The notes beneath the pieces are model-generated. The model had not been told where the DNA came from. It saw only the letters and a list, made by a program, of their open reading frames with translations, and made no database searches. A DNA stretch of 64,000 bases from Verticillium longisporum. Taxonomy: Eukaryota; Ascomycota; Sordariomycetes; Glomerellales; Plectosphaerellaceae. Positions 10,410-22,980 of the stretch are shown here, one piece after another (the first letter of the stretch is position 1; each line of letters begins with the position of its first letter). The position numbers were made by a program, and so were the translations under genes. The stretch spans positions 372,001 through 436,000 of the forward strand of contig JAETXT010000014.1 of assembly GCA_019188255.1 (NCBI GenBank), given 5' to 3'.

Positions 10410-11806
10410 TTACCAAGTCGTACACTGCATGCCGCCATCCAGCCACTCGGGCAGGTCAAACTCAACGTCGTACGTCGGGTTCGCCCTGTGCTCATCCTCG
10501 GTGAACGGCTTCCAAGCCCAGCGGTGGGCATACTCAGGCGCCAGTCGCCCAAACAGCATGTCGACAATGTAATCGCCAATGACGGGCAGGAACTTCCCCC
10601 CGTGGAACGAGCCGCCCGTCGCAACAAACAGGTTCGCGCAGTGGAGGTGCGGCGTGATGAGAAAGTCGTGCGACTTGGTCGTGGCGTCCCTGTGTCGACA
10701 GTTAGTTCGGTCGAGAACTGCGGCGCGGGGACGACGGGGAAGCAAAAGAGAACAACTGACCAGCACATGCGGAACCTCTCGATCTTGACGCCATCGACCT
10801 CCTTGCCATACAGGCCCCTCATGGTGCTAAGCGCTCTCTTCTCGAACCGCGAGGAGAAGGCGCGGCCAAACCACGTGGCGTACTGCTCGTCATCCGGCGC
10901 CATCGACATGCGCTGGCCCGAGGCCTTGTGAAGCTGCATGTTGGTGAAGCTCATGTCGCAGTTGAACTTGATGACGCCCTCGGCAGTCATGCCCATGCTC
11001 TCGCCCTTGACCTGCGGCAGGACGTTCTTGCACACCGGCACGCCCGCGTACTTGTCCTTCTGCGCGCCGGTAAAGCTCCCCGTGAAGCTGACGGCACCCG
11101 TGGCCCCGACTCTGTGGCCTGCATGCAACTCCGCTCTGTCGGGCGCGCTGTCGGCCAGGAGCAAAGGTGTCCGAGCCCCAGTGCAGAGGAGCACCGCGTC
11201 CGCGCGCATCTCGTCGCCGCCTCTGAATTGCACGCCGACGCAGGCGCCCGCTTCGTTGAAAATGAGCTTCTCCACGTCGCCGACGCGGTGTCGCATCCCC
11301 TCGGCCTGGGCAGCCTGCAGGACGGCCCCGAGGGCCTTGTCGGCCTCGGCCCAGCCGCAATCTGGATTGTACATGATCTTGTCAAGTCCCTCAAAGTCGC
11401 CGTCAGCAAAGGCGCCGTTGAAGCGCCTCCGGACCTCATCGACGTCGAGCCATTCGGCGCGGCTCTGCACGTTCAGCTCCTGGTAGTTGCGCATGCTTCC
11501 ATTGCTGAAGTTGCCCGGATCGGCCCGCAGCATGCCGACCTGGTGGTAGTAAGGGGTGTATAGTTTGTCCTCGCGCCACTGCTGCATGGCCTTGACCATC
11601 ATGCGCATGTACAGAATGTCTGCATAGTCGTCCCGCACAATCTTGTTGATGTCGTGTGAGGCGGCGCGCGGGTTGGCGAGGAGCGTTGTGTCGATGAGCG
11701 TGACGACTTTGTCCTTGTGGCTCTTGGCCAGGCTGAGTGCGGTTGCGGCACCAAAGTTGCCGCCGCCAACAATGATGATGCTTTGCGCTTGAGTAATGTC
11801 GGCCAT
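10410..11806 (-). CDS. FAD-dependent amine oxidase, fructosyl amino acid oxidase/sarcosine oxidase-like
   Basis: Exon 1 is 10761-11806, the intron 10690-10760 (GTCAGT...ACAG, 71 nt), exon 2 10410-10689; 441 aa, intact. The N-terminus has the Rossmann motif IIIVGGGNFGAA (residues 10-21), then ASHDINKIVRDDYAD, typical of DAO-family fructosyl amine and sarcosine oxidases. The junction spells RMCWDATT; the Cys at ~348 is where this family attaches FAD covalently. LFVATGGSFHGGKFLPVIGDYIV near the C-terminus closes the flavin site. These enzymes oxidise N-glycated or N-methyl amino acids to a Schiff base and H2O2. The protein ends QCTTW, so the PTS1 peroxisomal signal common in this family is absent. 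I chose MADITQAQ at 11806; an in-frame ATG 17 codons upstream adds residues ahead of the nucleotide-binding strand. It converges with RIB3. Exact substrate unknown. Confidence 0.85.
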
Positions 11807-14104
11807 TGTAACAGATGCTGTAACTGGATGCGTGGCTTGACCTAAAGCTATTTGCATATTAGTCAGGGCTGCGAATCAACACAACCCAAAACGATGTCTG
11901 CGTCGCCCCTTTTATATAGCACATGGGCTAAATATCATACAAGGGGCACAATCGCGAAAGGAGGAAACTCAGTGAGGCTGGGCCGTCCGAGAAACTCGAA
12001 CTGCGCGGGCTGGTGGGACGACAACGCATAGTGCCCACTCTCATCTTACTTGGTGATGCGCTGCTCATGGAAATCCCGTCACCGTGGGTCGTGGCTGCTG
12101 GAGGATGATCCTTTAGGCGTATCGTTCGATTACCACCCCGAGCAAGTCGGCGCAAAGAGCGGCAAGAACACTTTGGCAATCAATTCCCTTCTGGACCAAG
12201 GAGGCGGTTGCGCAATCACTGAGTTCTGGCCCAGTGAAAAGCTGGAGTTACGATGCAGGAATCCGCAGCCAAGGCGAAAGATCAGTCGGAAGGTGTAGGA
12301 TTCTTGCCCGATATCCCCATTTCCCCTTTCTCGGCGTAGAATTTAAGAGTTCAAGCTGCATCAGATGCACTGTCGCGTAGGGTCAAGCGTGACGACGCCG
12401 GGAGGGGGTTACGCCACGCCGGCTAGGAGTCGGCCTGGTGCCGGCCCCGAGTTGCTCTCGGCGGCGCTTGCGAGGCGGTATGGCCAATGAGACCAGGTGG
12501 AAGCATCATAGCGTTGTTTTCTCTCTTCTTTTGATGCTTTTCGTGGTGCTCTTTCACCGGCAGACGCGAGATGTTTCCTCTTTTCTCGTACTAGATGATC
12601 CGCTCTCGGCCGAAGCCATGCCATATTCCACGACATGGCAACTGATTCAGCTCGCATTTGCCTTCGAACACGAGGAATGCCAACTTTCTTTTTTCAAGGC
12701 GGAATAGCGTGTCTTGTCCGAGTGTTCGCCACTCATGACCATCGAGATGCAGGAGCATACCAGAAACATCGGATCCACGGTAGGCAGCCTGCAGCCCCCT
12801 TCGCGAAATTCGTTGGGCAATGCGGTGAGCCGATGCAGAGTCCCGATCGTAGACCTAGACCCAATCAAATTTCGCAATTCGTCATATTCAAATGCCACTG
12901 ATGGATTCTAAAACAAAGGTTAGCGCAGTGGCGCACGAACCTGCACAATACAGTTGCGTCCCGCGTCGAGTGCATGCGGCTTACTGAGAACTGATAGCCG
13001 CTGGGCCTCTGTTCCATGCAACCCACCGCATTTGATCATTTTACTCGTCTGCAGACGAAGTCCTACCTTCTCAGGTCTCCTAAATTCAGCTGTCTCTGTT
13101 TGTCAACGCACACCGACCGAATTCACCAATACCCTCTGTAGCGTGCTTGCTCCACGCCCATGACGCGCATCAAAGGTGTTTGCGCGTGTGCGTGCGAACA
13201 AAACAACCCTTGCCTCGGTCGACGTCGCCTGCCGCCTCTTTTTAAGACCTTCATGCGCATGCTATCCTAGAATTCGGCGTTCTAGTAGAGGACTTGGCCT
13301 CCCGTTGGTAACTACGGCTGCTGAGCGGCTATCCTTTTTCCAGTGTATGTTACCTTCTGGAGAGAGTGTCGCCTTTGGCGATAGCATTCTCCGTGGCAAT
13401 ACTCCCGTGGCATATGGCTAGGAAGCACCCCAATAGCTGCCTCGTTGCTTGGGCAGCTATGCAGCGTGTCTGCATTGGCATAGTTTCAATGACGAGGCGG
13501 ATGAACGAGCTTGCGGATGACAGAACCGCAGGACGGGAATATCACCAGACACGGAATAAAGTCCGGTGGCTGACGGCCAATCAGACGAATCGCTGATGAC
13601 GTCCCAGCGACAAGGAAGCGAGGAGGGAAGGAGGGGAAGAAGGCAGAGCGAAGCCATTCTAGCCTTGGTGACGAATCGACGCAGGGGGAGGAGAAAGTTT
13701 CCCCGTACAGAGACTTGAGTTCATGGTGCAGAAACAACGTCGGTGGATGTGGAAGCAAACATATATTTCCACGTCTTTGGCGCCACAATATTCGGAGGAA
13801 TCCCCCATAGAGCCTCCAAATGATGAAGCTGATACCCAAAGTCAATAGAGGGCCATATGGTGATTGGTCCAGACCTCGAGCGCAACAGGCTTAGCAGTTG
13901 GCATGCCGGTCGGGAAGTCTGGCGCCACAAGATCTGGGGGATCAAACGGCGGAGCCAGCAGGGCCAAATTGCCCCCGAACCTGACACGAAACGGTTTTCC
14001 AGTAGCGAAATCACCGCCGCGCTGCGCGTGAACAGTATTTTGGAGCGCCTCCAGCCGTAACTAGGGCCAGGGCAAATGATTGTAGGACTCCAATCTAGCC
14101 GCGG
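11807..14104. other. Gene-free stretch (~2.3 kb)
   Basis: No convincing gene. All open frames are under about 120 codons, lack domains and show no plausible intron-linked partners. Base composition is visibly less GC-rich than the neighbouring genes. Confidence 0.55.
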
Positions 14105-15168
14105 TCATGGAACATCGTGCTTGACATTCTGCATGTGTCGCTCAAGCTGGTCTTTCCTGGCAAACCCATCCTTGTTAGGGCAGCCGGCCTTCGTACATTT
14201 ATATGGCTTTTTATGTTTGTCCATGTGTTGTCTGTGGAACGAGTCAGTGAGCTGGATAGTGACGAAATAATAGGCCAGAGTGCGACGACTGACCGAAACA
14301 TGCAGTTGCGCTCAAAGATAACTAACTGGCCATGCATATCCACTCCACCTTTGGTACAGCTCATGCCGTATTTACAGGTGTAGGTGCCCTTGCCCCTATT
14401 TCGAAGGGCCTCCATGTCCGGGTCTGCGAGGGCGTCGTTGTCTGCACCTGACTCAGACCTTTCTGAAGGGCGCGAGTAATTTTGTTCAGACGCCGGCGAA
14501 GGTTTGTCGATCCTCGCAGGCTCGGCCAGTACTGGTTGGTGGGCCTCGAACCTGGGATCCCTTGACGGGTCATGGACCGACTGGCCGCCGCTGGACCTTG
14601 AGAAGGTTGAACTGGGGCTGGGAATGTGCTCCGAGACGGACACGGACATGGACACGGGTCGGGCGTGGCCAGCCGAAGGGTGGAGTACGGGTGGTCTTTG
14701 CCACGCCTGGCTGAAGCCGTCGACGGTACTGTTCAAAGTAGATTGCATATCTCTATCGCGAGTCAGAAAGTGCATCGGGCAACAAGGACTAAACTTGACG
14801 TCTGGCGGGTGAACCCACTTCAAGATCCGATGAGACGCGTCGACGTCTTGTAAGCTCATGGCGAGGGTGTATCTTCGCGCCGTCCTATCTTCGACCATGG
14901 CGCCGTACGCTCTTTGTTTAATTCGGCGGTCGTCGACAATCTCATCAGCAATTTGCGACACCATGGACAATAGATGGATAATGATGTCACCGAGATCTGT
15001 GACAAGACCGGCGTCGGTGTGCTCCTGTCGCGTAGGGAGAGTGGTCAGGGCAAGCTCGAAGCGCCTTTGAATGAGTTGTCTGAAGAACTCAGGCGAATCG
15101 TCGGATGACTGCGGTTGCATTAGGGCGTAGACAGACATGCCCGCGCTACGGGGCGATTGAGACAGCAT
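14105..15168 (-). CDS. C2H2 zinc-finger protein of unknown function
   Basis: Exon 1 is 14294-15168 and exon 2 14105-14231; the intron 14232-14293 (62 nt) runs GTCAGT...CCACAG with CTGAC near its end. The spliced product is 333 aa. The N-terminal half (to about 130) is helical and charged (DDSPEFFRQLIQRRFELAL, GDIIIHLLSMVSQIADEIVDD). The middle is Ser/Pro-rich and probably disordered. The C-terminus holds two zinc-finger-like units: C265-x5-C271 paired with H294-x3-H298, and C304-x4-C309-x14-H324-x5-H330, the latter split from the former by the intron. The finger that appears only after splicing is strong evidence for the model. A 42-nt in-frame segment inside exon 1 that ends CTGACTCGCGATAG might be a further short intron. 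Likely a nuclear DNA-binding protein; family not identified. Confidence 0.75.
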
Positions 15169-15591
15169 GATGAGAGGCGCGGACGCTCAGGAAGAGGCCG
15201 CGCTGAGAAGTGTCGTACTGACGGGACGTTGGGCCAGTTGGGCAGATGGGCGTGCGCCGAAGTCGATATGACGTGAACGGTTGAGGCGAAGGTAATGAGA
15301 TGCCGGGGACTCCAGCGTACCGCGCTGGCCACGAGCGGTCGGATACTGCTACTTCAGTCGTGTGCGTTGAATCCACAGTCGCTGTTCAGGTGAGTTGGGC
15401 CGAGTAAAGGGTGAAGATCAGTCAGACTTGGGTCCTGGACAGGTCTGGTGGTGCAACCCGGAGAGGCAGGCAGGCAGTAGGCACATAGGCATTTACTGGC
15501 CCTACCTACGGAAAGTGCTGGCTGGCGACGGGCGACTGGTCGACAGGATGGACAACACAGTCAGCTTTCTACTGGGCACCCAAGGCAGGCA

Positions 15592-15640
15592 AGGTACCTA
15601 GGTAGGTAGGTAGGTAAGGTAGGCAAGGTACCTACCTACC
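15592..15640. repeat. AGGT/ACCT tetranucleotide cluster, hairpin-capable
   Basis: AAGGTACCTA, then several GGTA units, then AAGGTACCTACCTACC. The left (TAGG)n and right (CCTA)n halves are complementary and could fold. It is the largest of about a dozen intergenic copies in the window. Confidence 0.75.
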
Positions 15641-15643
15641 GCA

Positions 15644-15790
15644 AAAGGCGAGGCAAGGCGAGGCAAGAGCAAGCAAGGCAAGGGCAAGGAAGGGACAGGC
15701 GGCATGGCATGGCATGGCATGGCACGGCATGGCAGTGGCAGTGGCAGCGGCGGCAACAGCGCGGCAGCAGCAGCAAGCAAGCAAGCAAAC
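15644..15790. repeat. Mixed simple-sequence repeat block
   Basis: GGCAA-type units, four GGCAT units (15701-15720), GGCAGT units, CAG/GCA triplets and four GCAA units (to about 15788) follow one another. No coding signal is present. Confidence 0.8.
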
Positions 15791-18700
15791 ACCCTTCACA
15801 AGAGGCAGGCGGGATTGGCGCGTTCAGGAAGGTGCAGTGCAGTCGGTGGCCGTGAAGGTGCCGCACCACTCACGTGTTGAATGGTCTTATAGGCTTCTGG
15901 CGTCCGGTGTGGCGTTTTTATCATGAAATGGCCGTTCGCGTGTGGGATGCCATGGATGGTGCCCACACAGGCGCCCCTGACCGCGAGGGAGAAGAAAGGA
16001 GCAAGTTGCTTCTTCGAGCCAGCTCTCCCATCCGCTGGCCGACCTTCCCAAACTCAACACCACGACCAGCCCGCTGCAATGCGCTCAAGCCACTATCGCC
16101 ACGCATGAACAGAGCCTTGGCCTGTTGGCTTTTTCGATTTCCACTCGAGTGCGTAGCTTGACACCTGTGCATTCCACAGCGCTTACTTCTCCAAGGTAGG
16201 TGGGTACTCATCAAATGCGCACCTCAACACCTCAGGTAAGGCATCATCTTGGCCTGCCTACCTGACTGGCGGTGGCGTAACTTTTAGCGAGCGAGTGCAA
16301 TGTAAGGCAATGGCAGCAGGGGAAGGAGGCCCGCCAGTTGACATTCGCCAGAGTCTAGATCACGTCGTCTCAGTCAAAGTGGTTGAGAGCTCAGGGCAAC
16401 CGTCATCTGACAGTGAGGAAGACGACCCTTGCCCCTGACCAGCGGGGCATTGGAGCAGCCCCCGTACTGTAGGGCGACTCGCAGCCTCAACACCACGACG
16501 CGACGATGACCATTGACCTACATGTACATCGACCGCCGTCTAGTGACAACGCCCATCACCTCTGCTGTCTCGTCACACACACGGACCGGGGAGGTGGGCA
16601 TGCTAACCGATTGCAACCCCTCTCTGTATGTATCAGTGTGCTGGCCAACGCATCGGGGCGAAGACACGGATGCGAGTGCAGGCGTGCAACAGATGCGGGC
16701 CATCGAAGGCCAAAGACCAGGATCATCGATTTTCGACACGGCCGGAACATCCATTTCCTACTTCTTCATTAGTCATGCTACTGTCGGTACCCGTGCCGCC
16801 TCTTCGTTGTTGAGTCGTACAGGCAGGCTCAGGGTGGATGGCAGACCAGGATCAATGCCCGCAGGGAGTGCTGTGCAGCCTGATTGCTCTCTCGCCTTCA
16901 AAAAGGAAGCAAAGACGCGAGCCTGTTCGATCGACAGGCGGTGGGGGTCATCAAGTACATTGGATAGTCGATGCGTGTGGCCACACGCCGAAGCCCCTGT
17001 CATCGGCTCAGGGCTCGCAAGTTTGCATGTTTGCTCTGTGACCCTTGACCTATCTTGCGTCGTCCCCTCATGTCGACAGTTCGCGTGGGGAACGGATGGC
17101 ACGCGAAGGTGTCAGAGCGTGCCGTGGCCGTGTGCAGTCCGGAAGCGACGGAATGAAACAGCATTGTGGCAGAGACATGTTAGTTGGGTAGCTTCAGCGA
17201 TCTGCATCTATTAAGACGTGCGGATCGATGCACTTCCATGGTACCTAGGCAGATAGGTACCTTGAGGAGGTAGGTATGGCAGATGCTAAAAATGGTGTGA
17301 TGGGACCCTCTCCCGCTTGCCAGGTGGCGGGTCAGAGACGGTTTACGGCGAACGAACAGAGGCAGTCCATGCTGTCCGTGGTGTCCGCTTGCCGTCTGCT
17401 GAATTGATGATAGTCACAACCGGTTGAGAGATTCTTTCCCACCTCAACCTGCCTGATCCACCTCACCAACTTACCTTCCCTTTCTTCTTCCACATCTGTC
17501 TCTCTGCACGTCCTCATTACCGTTCCTCGGTCGGCGACAAGGCGCAACGCCCGATTGGCGTGGAGGCTGGTCGACTCGAACCTAAAAAGCTCTCGGGCCA
17601 CACGGCCGCGTCCGCTGTCACGACTACTGCACGACACTGGCGGCGGCTTCCTTACTGCCACGCAGCCCACCGTAGCTCCCTTTGCTACTGTACGTTCTTG
17701 GCTGCCGACTTCCCCGACTCCAAAGCCGCCCGCCCACCCACGCCAGCCCCCGGGCCCAGATCCTTCCCCCTCTTGCCTTGAGCATCCTACAGGGCGTGCG
17801 TCCAGCCCGCAACTCCCAACTCCACTTCCACTTCCACTCACCTTCCCGGAGTACGGGCGTGTGCAGCAACTTCCTGTGCTTCACGTGGTGGATACTGCCT
17901 ACCTACCTACGTTGAGCTCCTTCTCGGCCAGAACCCACCGCCCGTCACTTCCCAGGTACCTACTTCTCCTCACGTCACTCTCGGTTGCCTCCAGCTACCC
18001 AAGTATGAATACGCCGACCTTGCACCGCACTGTCGGTTGTCTCAGGTCGTAGCCAGGGTTGGCTCCAAGCTCTCCACCACTTGCACCTCACATCGCGTTC
18101 TCACTCTTACGTCCGGACGGGAGCAAGTTGGCCGCCAATCCCTCCTGGTCGTTATTCCATCTGACCTTGCCTTTTTATCATTATCCTCTTAGATACTCGT
18201 TATTTTCCCCCATCCACTTTTGTCCCTACGTGCCCCCCCCTGCGTCCCCCCCCGCCCTCTTGGGGCCCAGATATGAGCTGCAGTTGGGCCTGTTGGTCGC
18301 TCCTCCGCCAAAGCGGGCTAAACGTTCGCATGAAGCCAACCCTCATCCTCATGCCTCCGCTCACCAGCACGCCCATCGGCCACCCGCTCTTCCTCAGTCG
18401 AACCTTCGCCCTCCCTTGCAACGTCCAAGCGAGGTCCCGAGCCCTGGCGATTCCGACTCGTCATCGTCCTTGCGCCGTCATGGACTTGGTACCGAGATCA
18501 GCCTTGACTCGGAGGACCCACGAGATTTCGATACCTTCTTTCCCGCCTTCGACGACTTCCAAGCTTCTGACTCAGTCTTTTGGCAGGCCCCAGCCCCAGC
18601 TACACACCCCAGTCAGACGTCCCAGATAGCTGGGTCGGTGCCTCATCCCGCCTATTCTGGAGCACCTCTTCCTGAGCCGCTCTCTCTTGTCAGCCATGTG

Positions 18701-19011
18701 CCGTTTGGCCACTTTGCCCGTAGGTGCACGTCATGCTGCCCGTCAACAAGCCCTGTTCCCTGTTTCTCCTTGGCCCATCCTCTCGGTGATCACTGCACAA
18801 GCAATATGCTTGAACAAACCCGAGGCCCGAGTCTCAACACTGACATCGTTCAGATCGCCCTGCGTCTCACCCTTGGATCGCGACCAACGGCTCGTCGATT
18901 CGGTTTGGGGACCCTGTACGAAAGGCGGTCCTTCCGGCAGCCCTCGAAGGAGTCGTTGCCTTTGAGTGCAGTCTACCATCCAAAGACACACGTCGAGCCA
19001 CTCGAGATCTG

Positions 19012-20804
19012 TTGAATCCTTTCCAGGATAATGCTGTCGAGAGGATCCCAGACTTGAGCAGACCACGCACCCTAGAAAATGGCGAGGTCAACGGATACAT
19101 CAAGTGTCGCTTCCACGGCATGCGGCTTCGTTCTCCACCTCGGACCCTGTCCACTCGGACCAGCAACGGTGCTCGCCAGGCGTTACAAGCCCGCCCAAGC
19201 CTTCATCGACGCGGGCTCGGGCCAGCGTGCCAACCACGAGTTCCCACCGTGGCGCCGTATGCTTTGGCAAAGCCCACCCCTAAATCATCTGCACCAACGA
19301 CATTCAAACCAGTGCTTCGGACCGCTGCAGTAGATCCGCCATCCTTGCTTGAGGAGCACATTCAACGAATACCCCACGACTTTGGCCAAGACTTGAAACT
19401 GAGCCCGGCCGACTGGCAATTTTTCGTCTTTTGTAAGTCCTGACATGTCACACCAAGCTCAGGGAACCAGGTCTAAGAGTGGTCCAGATCGCAATGCATG
19501 GTGTTCCGGGAGAGCAATTTTGGATGCCACCAATTGCTGGCTCGTCAATATTATCCAGATGGCTCCCAGAAGCCAGGCTGTGCTTCACGCCATGTTAGCA
19601 CTTGCCGGGACCTACGTCCTTGACTACTTGCCTGATGAGCGTGTGAGGCAACGGTCCAATGCACATTATAATGCTGCCGTAGGACTTCTGACGAAAGACT
19701 TGCGAGAAGAGGCAGAGCAGAGACCCGGCGGCGGCGAGAGCATAGTCGCAGCCATCGCTCTGCTGAACATGCTAGACGTCGTATCGCCTGAACGTCGGCG
19801 CTCCAAGAAGGAGGTTCCCAGATGGCTGGAAGGCGCCCAGGTTGCATGCAAGGTGCTTGATGTTACTGACCCCGGTCACCGATACTGGCACGTCAACAAC
19901 GTGCAGCCCTCAGATGCCCGAGTCGCCAACACTGTCATCACCAGTCGAGCGGTGGTCCTTGCCCTCCCCATGACGCGCTTGAACAAGGCTAGCTCGGACA
20001 GCACGCACTTCCAGTGGCTCCTTCTGCAAAGCACGGAGGAGAACAGCCGCAAAATCCACGGGGCTTGCGGCTGTGCGCCTCGGCTTCTGCATAGGTTTGC
20101 CCTCATCACTCACCTTGCTGCCCTGATCGAGGAAGAGCCAGAGTCCATCGTCCTCCCGGTCGGGGCCGATGCCGTTGCTGAGGAACTCAATGAATTTCGT
20201 CAGTGGTCCGAGTTGAATCGCGAAAGCCACAGCTCTGTAGAGGCGCTCCTCCGTAACTGCGACCTGCAGCTTAACCCTCAAGGCATCGTCACGAACAAGG
20301 CCAGCATGACTGACCTTACAGCAGAAGCTTGGCGGCTGGCAGCCATGATCTATCTGCACTGTCGACTGTCGCGACTACCGCGTTCGCATCCAGACGTTGT
20401 TAAACAAATGGCATACCTTGCAGCTTGCATTAGGCGCATGCCGACCTCAGGACCGCTATTCACTGCTCAGGCCCCTTTCTTCCCTGTATTTCTGCTGGGG
20501 CTTCTGGCTGTGCACCCTGATCACAAGCTCTGTGCTGAAGGCTGGTTTCAGTCGGTGATACGAACATCTTGTCGATCGGTAAGTGAAGATAATCTGTCAT
20601 GCCGCCGTGGGATAGTAGCTAAAGACGCCTAAACAGAGCGTCCCTCCAGCGTATGAGGCCTTACAACGCATTCGAGATTGGATGAAAGATGAGATAGTTG
20701 ATGATGACGTCGAGATACCCGAGAGTATTGCCTTGCGATCTCCTTGGTGGGAAAAAATGGTGGCACGGGTCACCGAGGAAGAAGGCATTCTTTGCCTCAT
20801 TTGA
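19012..20804 (+). CDS. Fungal-specific transcription factor domain protein; 5' end unresolved
   Basis: Three conserved segments join through two GT-AG introns: up to 19432; 19488-20578; 20637-20804. The introns are 19433-19487 (55 nt, GTAAGT, CTGAC) and 20579-20636 (58 nt, GTAAGT). The protein contains DFGQDLKLSPADWQFFVFY, then MAPRSQAVLHAMLALAGTY, a helical middle, GPLFTAQAPFFPVFLLGLL and the C-terminal SSVPPAYEALQRIRDWM...WWEKMV...EEEGIL. This is the pattern of Fungal_trans_2-type regulators, which usually carry an N-terminal Zn2Cys6 cluster. I find none upstream in any frame. The first in-frame ATG is at 19120, and the frame opens at 19012 with a TTG, so the true start probably lies in an upstream exon. 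The left boundary given is only the limit of the open frame. Likely a nuclear regulator or an orphan middle-homology protein. Confidence 0.7.
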
Positions 20805-21071
20805 CTCTATTTCCTCGAAAAGTCTCACGCGGCTTTTTGGATTGAGTCTCATTCTCATTTATCCCTGTCTTGACTCTGTTCAAGAGCCTCTTCTATACCT
20901 ATATACTCTCCTGGGAGAGATCGTCGTCGTGTGGTCATGATCCGAGATCGGGGGGGTGATAATCTGAAGCGTATCTATGGTTTTCCTCAACGTTTCTTCC
21001 CAGAAGCCGCCACCTTCGATTTATTCCCCGATGGTTAGCTCGTCGTCAGCAGCTTGGAATAGTCCAAAGGA

Positions 21072-22412
21072 CTACTGCATGTCACTGATGGCAGAGTCAG
21101 CAGGCGAGCCTGCTCGGCCTTTCTTCCGGAGCAGGTACTGATCTGTGTCATGTCAGCATTCCGGACAGTCTATCACTTGAGACCAGGGTGTCATAGCATT
21201 GACCTGAAGAGGGTGTTGGGGGGGATGGGGTTCACATACACATCTCCGACCCAGGGGCCTTCCAGACCTTGAGGACCTCCAAATTGGCAAGGCCGCAAAG
21301 CTGGCGGACCCTTTCGACGCCATTTTTGTGCGCATCGAACCAGTCCATCTCGCACCCCGCGTGTAACACCCGTCCCTCACCAATGTCAATATCACGGCGG
21401 GCGCGGAAGAAGAAACGATGGCGGCATTGCTTCTCGTCAAGCTCCGCACATATATCCCAATCGTCAGGCTTGAGGATGTCGCCGCCGAGCAGGCGGTTCG
21501 CGTGCTCAAACCCGTTGGCCCAGAATCGGGAAAAGAGGTCCTCGTGGGCGTGGTAGGCAGCCCAGATCTTGTCGCGATGGTCGGCGAGGGTATGCCCATC
21601 CATGCCGGCAAGGATGATATCCGATTCTTGCAACAGAGAGGCCCACTTCTGGAGGGAGGTGAGGGCCGTGTGAAACTCGTCGTTGAAGAGGACGGAACCA
21701 AGAGAGAGGAGTACGCGAGGTGTCGAGGGCGGAAGGGCGGCAACAAATGCATAGCCTGCAGAGAAGTCGCCCCAAAGGCCGGCGGTCAGGACGCGCGAGT
21801 GCTTGGTTGACAGCGTCTCAAAATTGAACGAGAGAGAGGCTTGGGAGATGTCTAGAGCAAGGTAGGTCGTCTTGGACTCGCGCTGCTCAAGCTCGGCCAG
21901 GAGGATGCCAACTTTGCGGAGGTCGCTGTATCATGTCAGTTTGCTTTGTATGCAACGGCGCTGGGGAATGAATCTAAGGTGTCTGAAGCATTAAAGGCCG
22001 AAGGTCTTGGAAGCATCTTGAATACTGAGGCGGTGTGTGGAAGCGAGAACAAGAAAAGACAATGAAGACTAAGGTAGGAAAGGGGGGAAAGAACGCACCC
22101 AGCACCCAGATCGACCATGACAGATTCCTCCGGGATATATGTGGCAATCTCAGAACTGTTGGCCTCGAAAAGTTTCATCTCGTCGGTGGCCTGATAGTTC
22201 TCAGGCGTGAAAATGATCTCGGCCCAGATGGCGAGCCCCTTGTCGTCGTACAGGAGCTCATCGGGAAGAACGATGGGGCTTCCCTCAGGGGTATCGTAGA
22301 GGGCGGCACGAAGACGAGTCAGGATCGCAGCGCCCATGGCCGAACCTCCAATGTCGATGACGGCGCCATGGGTGATATCCGCACCGATGACGGTCAGCGT
22401 CTTCTTAGACAT
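21072..22412 (-). CDS. SAM-dependent methyltransferase, EgtD/EasF (DMATrp N-methyltransferase)-like
   Basis: Exons are 22099-22412, 21240-21925 and 21072-21142. Intron 1 is 173 nt (GTGCGT...TACAG), intron 2 97 nt (GTATGT...ACACAG, GCTGAC branch site). The product is 356 aa and intact. The segment LPDELLYDDKGLAIWAEI followed by FTPENYQATDEMKLF is the signature of the EgtD-like histidine-specific methyltransferase domain, shared with EasF of ergot alkaloid synthesis. VDLGAGDLRKVGILL is the SAM-binding glycine loop, completed only by the first splice; LALDISQASL supplies the acidic ribose-binding residue; LSLGSVLFND and LAGMDGH follow. The C-terminus YQYLLRKKG comes from the last exon. It trimethylates or monomethylates an amino-acid-like amine in known relatives; the substrate here is unknown. 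No prenyltransferase, PKS or NRPS is nearby, so membership in an ergot-type cluster is not supported. Confidence 0.85.
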
Positions 22413-22972
22413 TGCGGTTGTAGAGTGTGGGGACGGTGTTCGCTAAGGGTCCAGTGCTGATGATTTGCTAGTTTACGAGGCGAATGTGAGACAGCGTGAA
22501 GAAGATTTGGTTGTTTTGCCCAATGTCTCAAGGAGCAATTGTCGAGCAGAAGGAAATATGTCTTGGTTTCTTTCCATGGATCGTGAAACTTGGTGCGTGG
22601 TGTGAGAAAAAGTTCCTCATGTAGGCCGTCTTTAGAGGAACAGAAATTGAGAGTACGAGGTGAATGCGGAATCCCATTGATTCATGCTTCTTGGTGAATG
22701 TCTATCCCATGTGAATCGAAGGTATATGGTCGTTGGGGGGCGAGACGCCGTGCGGACAATGTGTGATGGAATGTCAGTTGCACAGTTGGTCGCGTCACTC
22801 CAGTGAAGAGGGTGCGCGTGTCGCGGTGAATGAGTGTCTGATAACGATCGGTTCAGCAACGGCGCCGGGACTTCGCTTATACACCAGAGGGATTGCAAAA
22901 TTCGTGAATGCTCTAACGTATTGGAAGACCAGGGGAGTGCTACGTCGTGGGATAGCGAGTTATTTATGACTT

Positions 22973-22980
22973 TGACGTCA
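22973..22980. promoter_or_regulatory. Perfect CRE palindrome TGACGTCA
   Basis: An 8-bp ATF/CREB-type bZIP site 560 nt upstream of the EgtD-like gene start. The sequence match is exact; function is inference. Confidence 0.4.

Larger units (their letters stand above)
15169..19011. other. Long intergenic region with simple repeats and a pyrimidine-rich leader
   Basis: No clear gene. It contains AGGT/ACCT repeat clusters (15592-15640, 17240-17278), a simple-repeat block (15644-15790), and from about 17440 a C/T-rich stretch that looks like the 5' leader of the transcription-factor gene downstream. A 318-codon plus-strand open frame at 18059-19015 is Pro/Ser/His-rich; it could hold a 5' exon of that gene, but no splice joining it could be settled. 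Confidence 0.5.

Noticed and set aside
21072..22412. Ergot-alkaloid gene cluster
   Set aside because: Only the methyltransferase-like gene is present; no DMATrp synthase, catalase, NRPS or other eas-type gene lies in the window.
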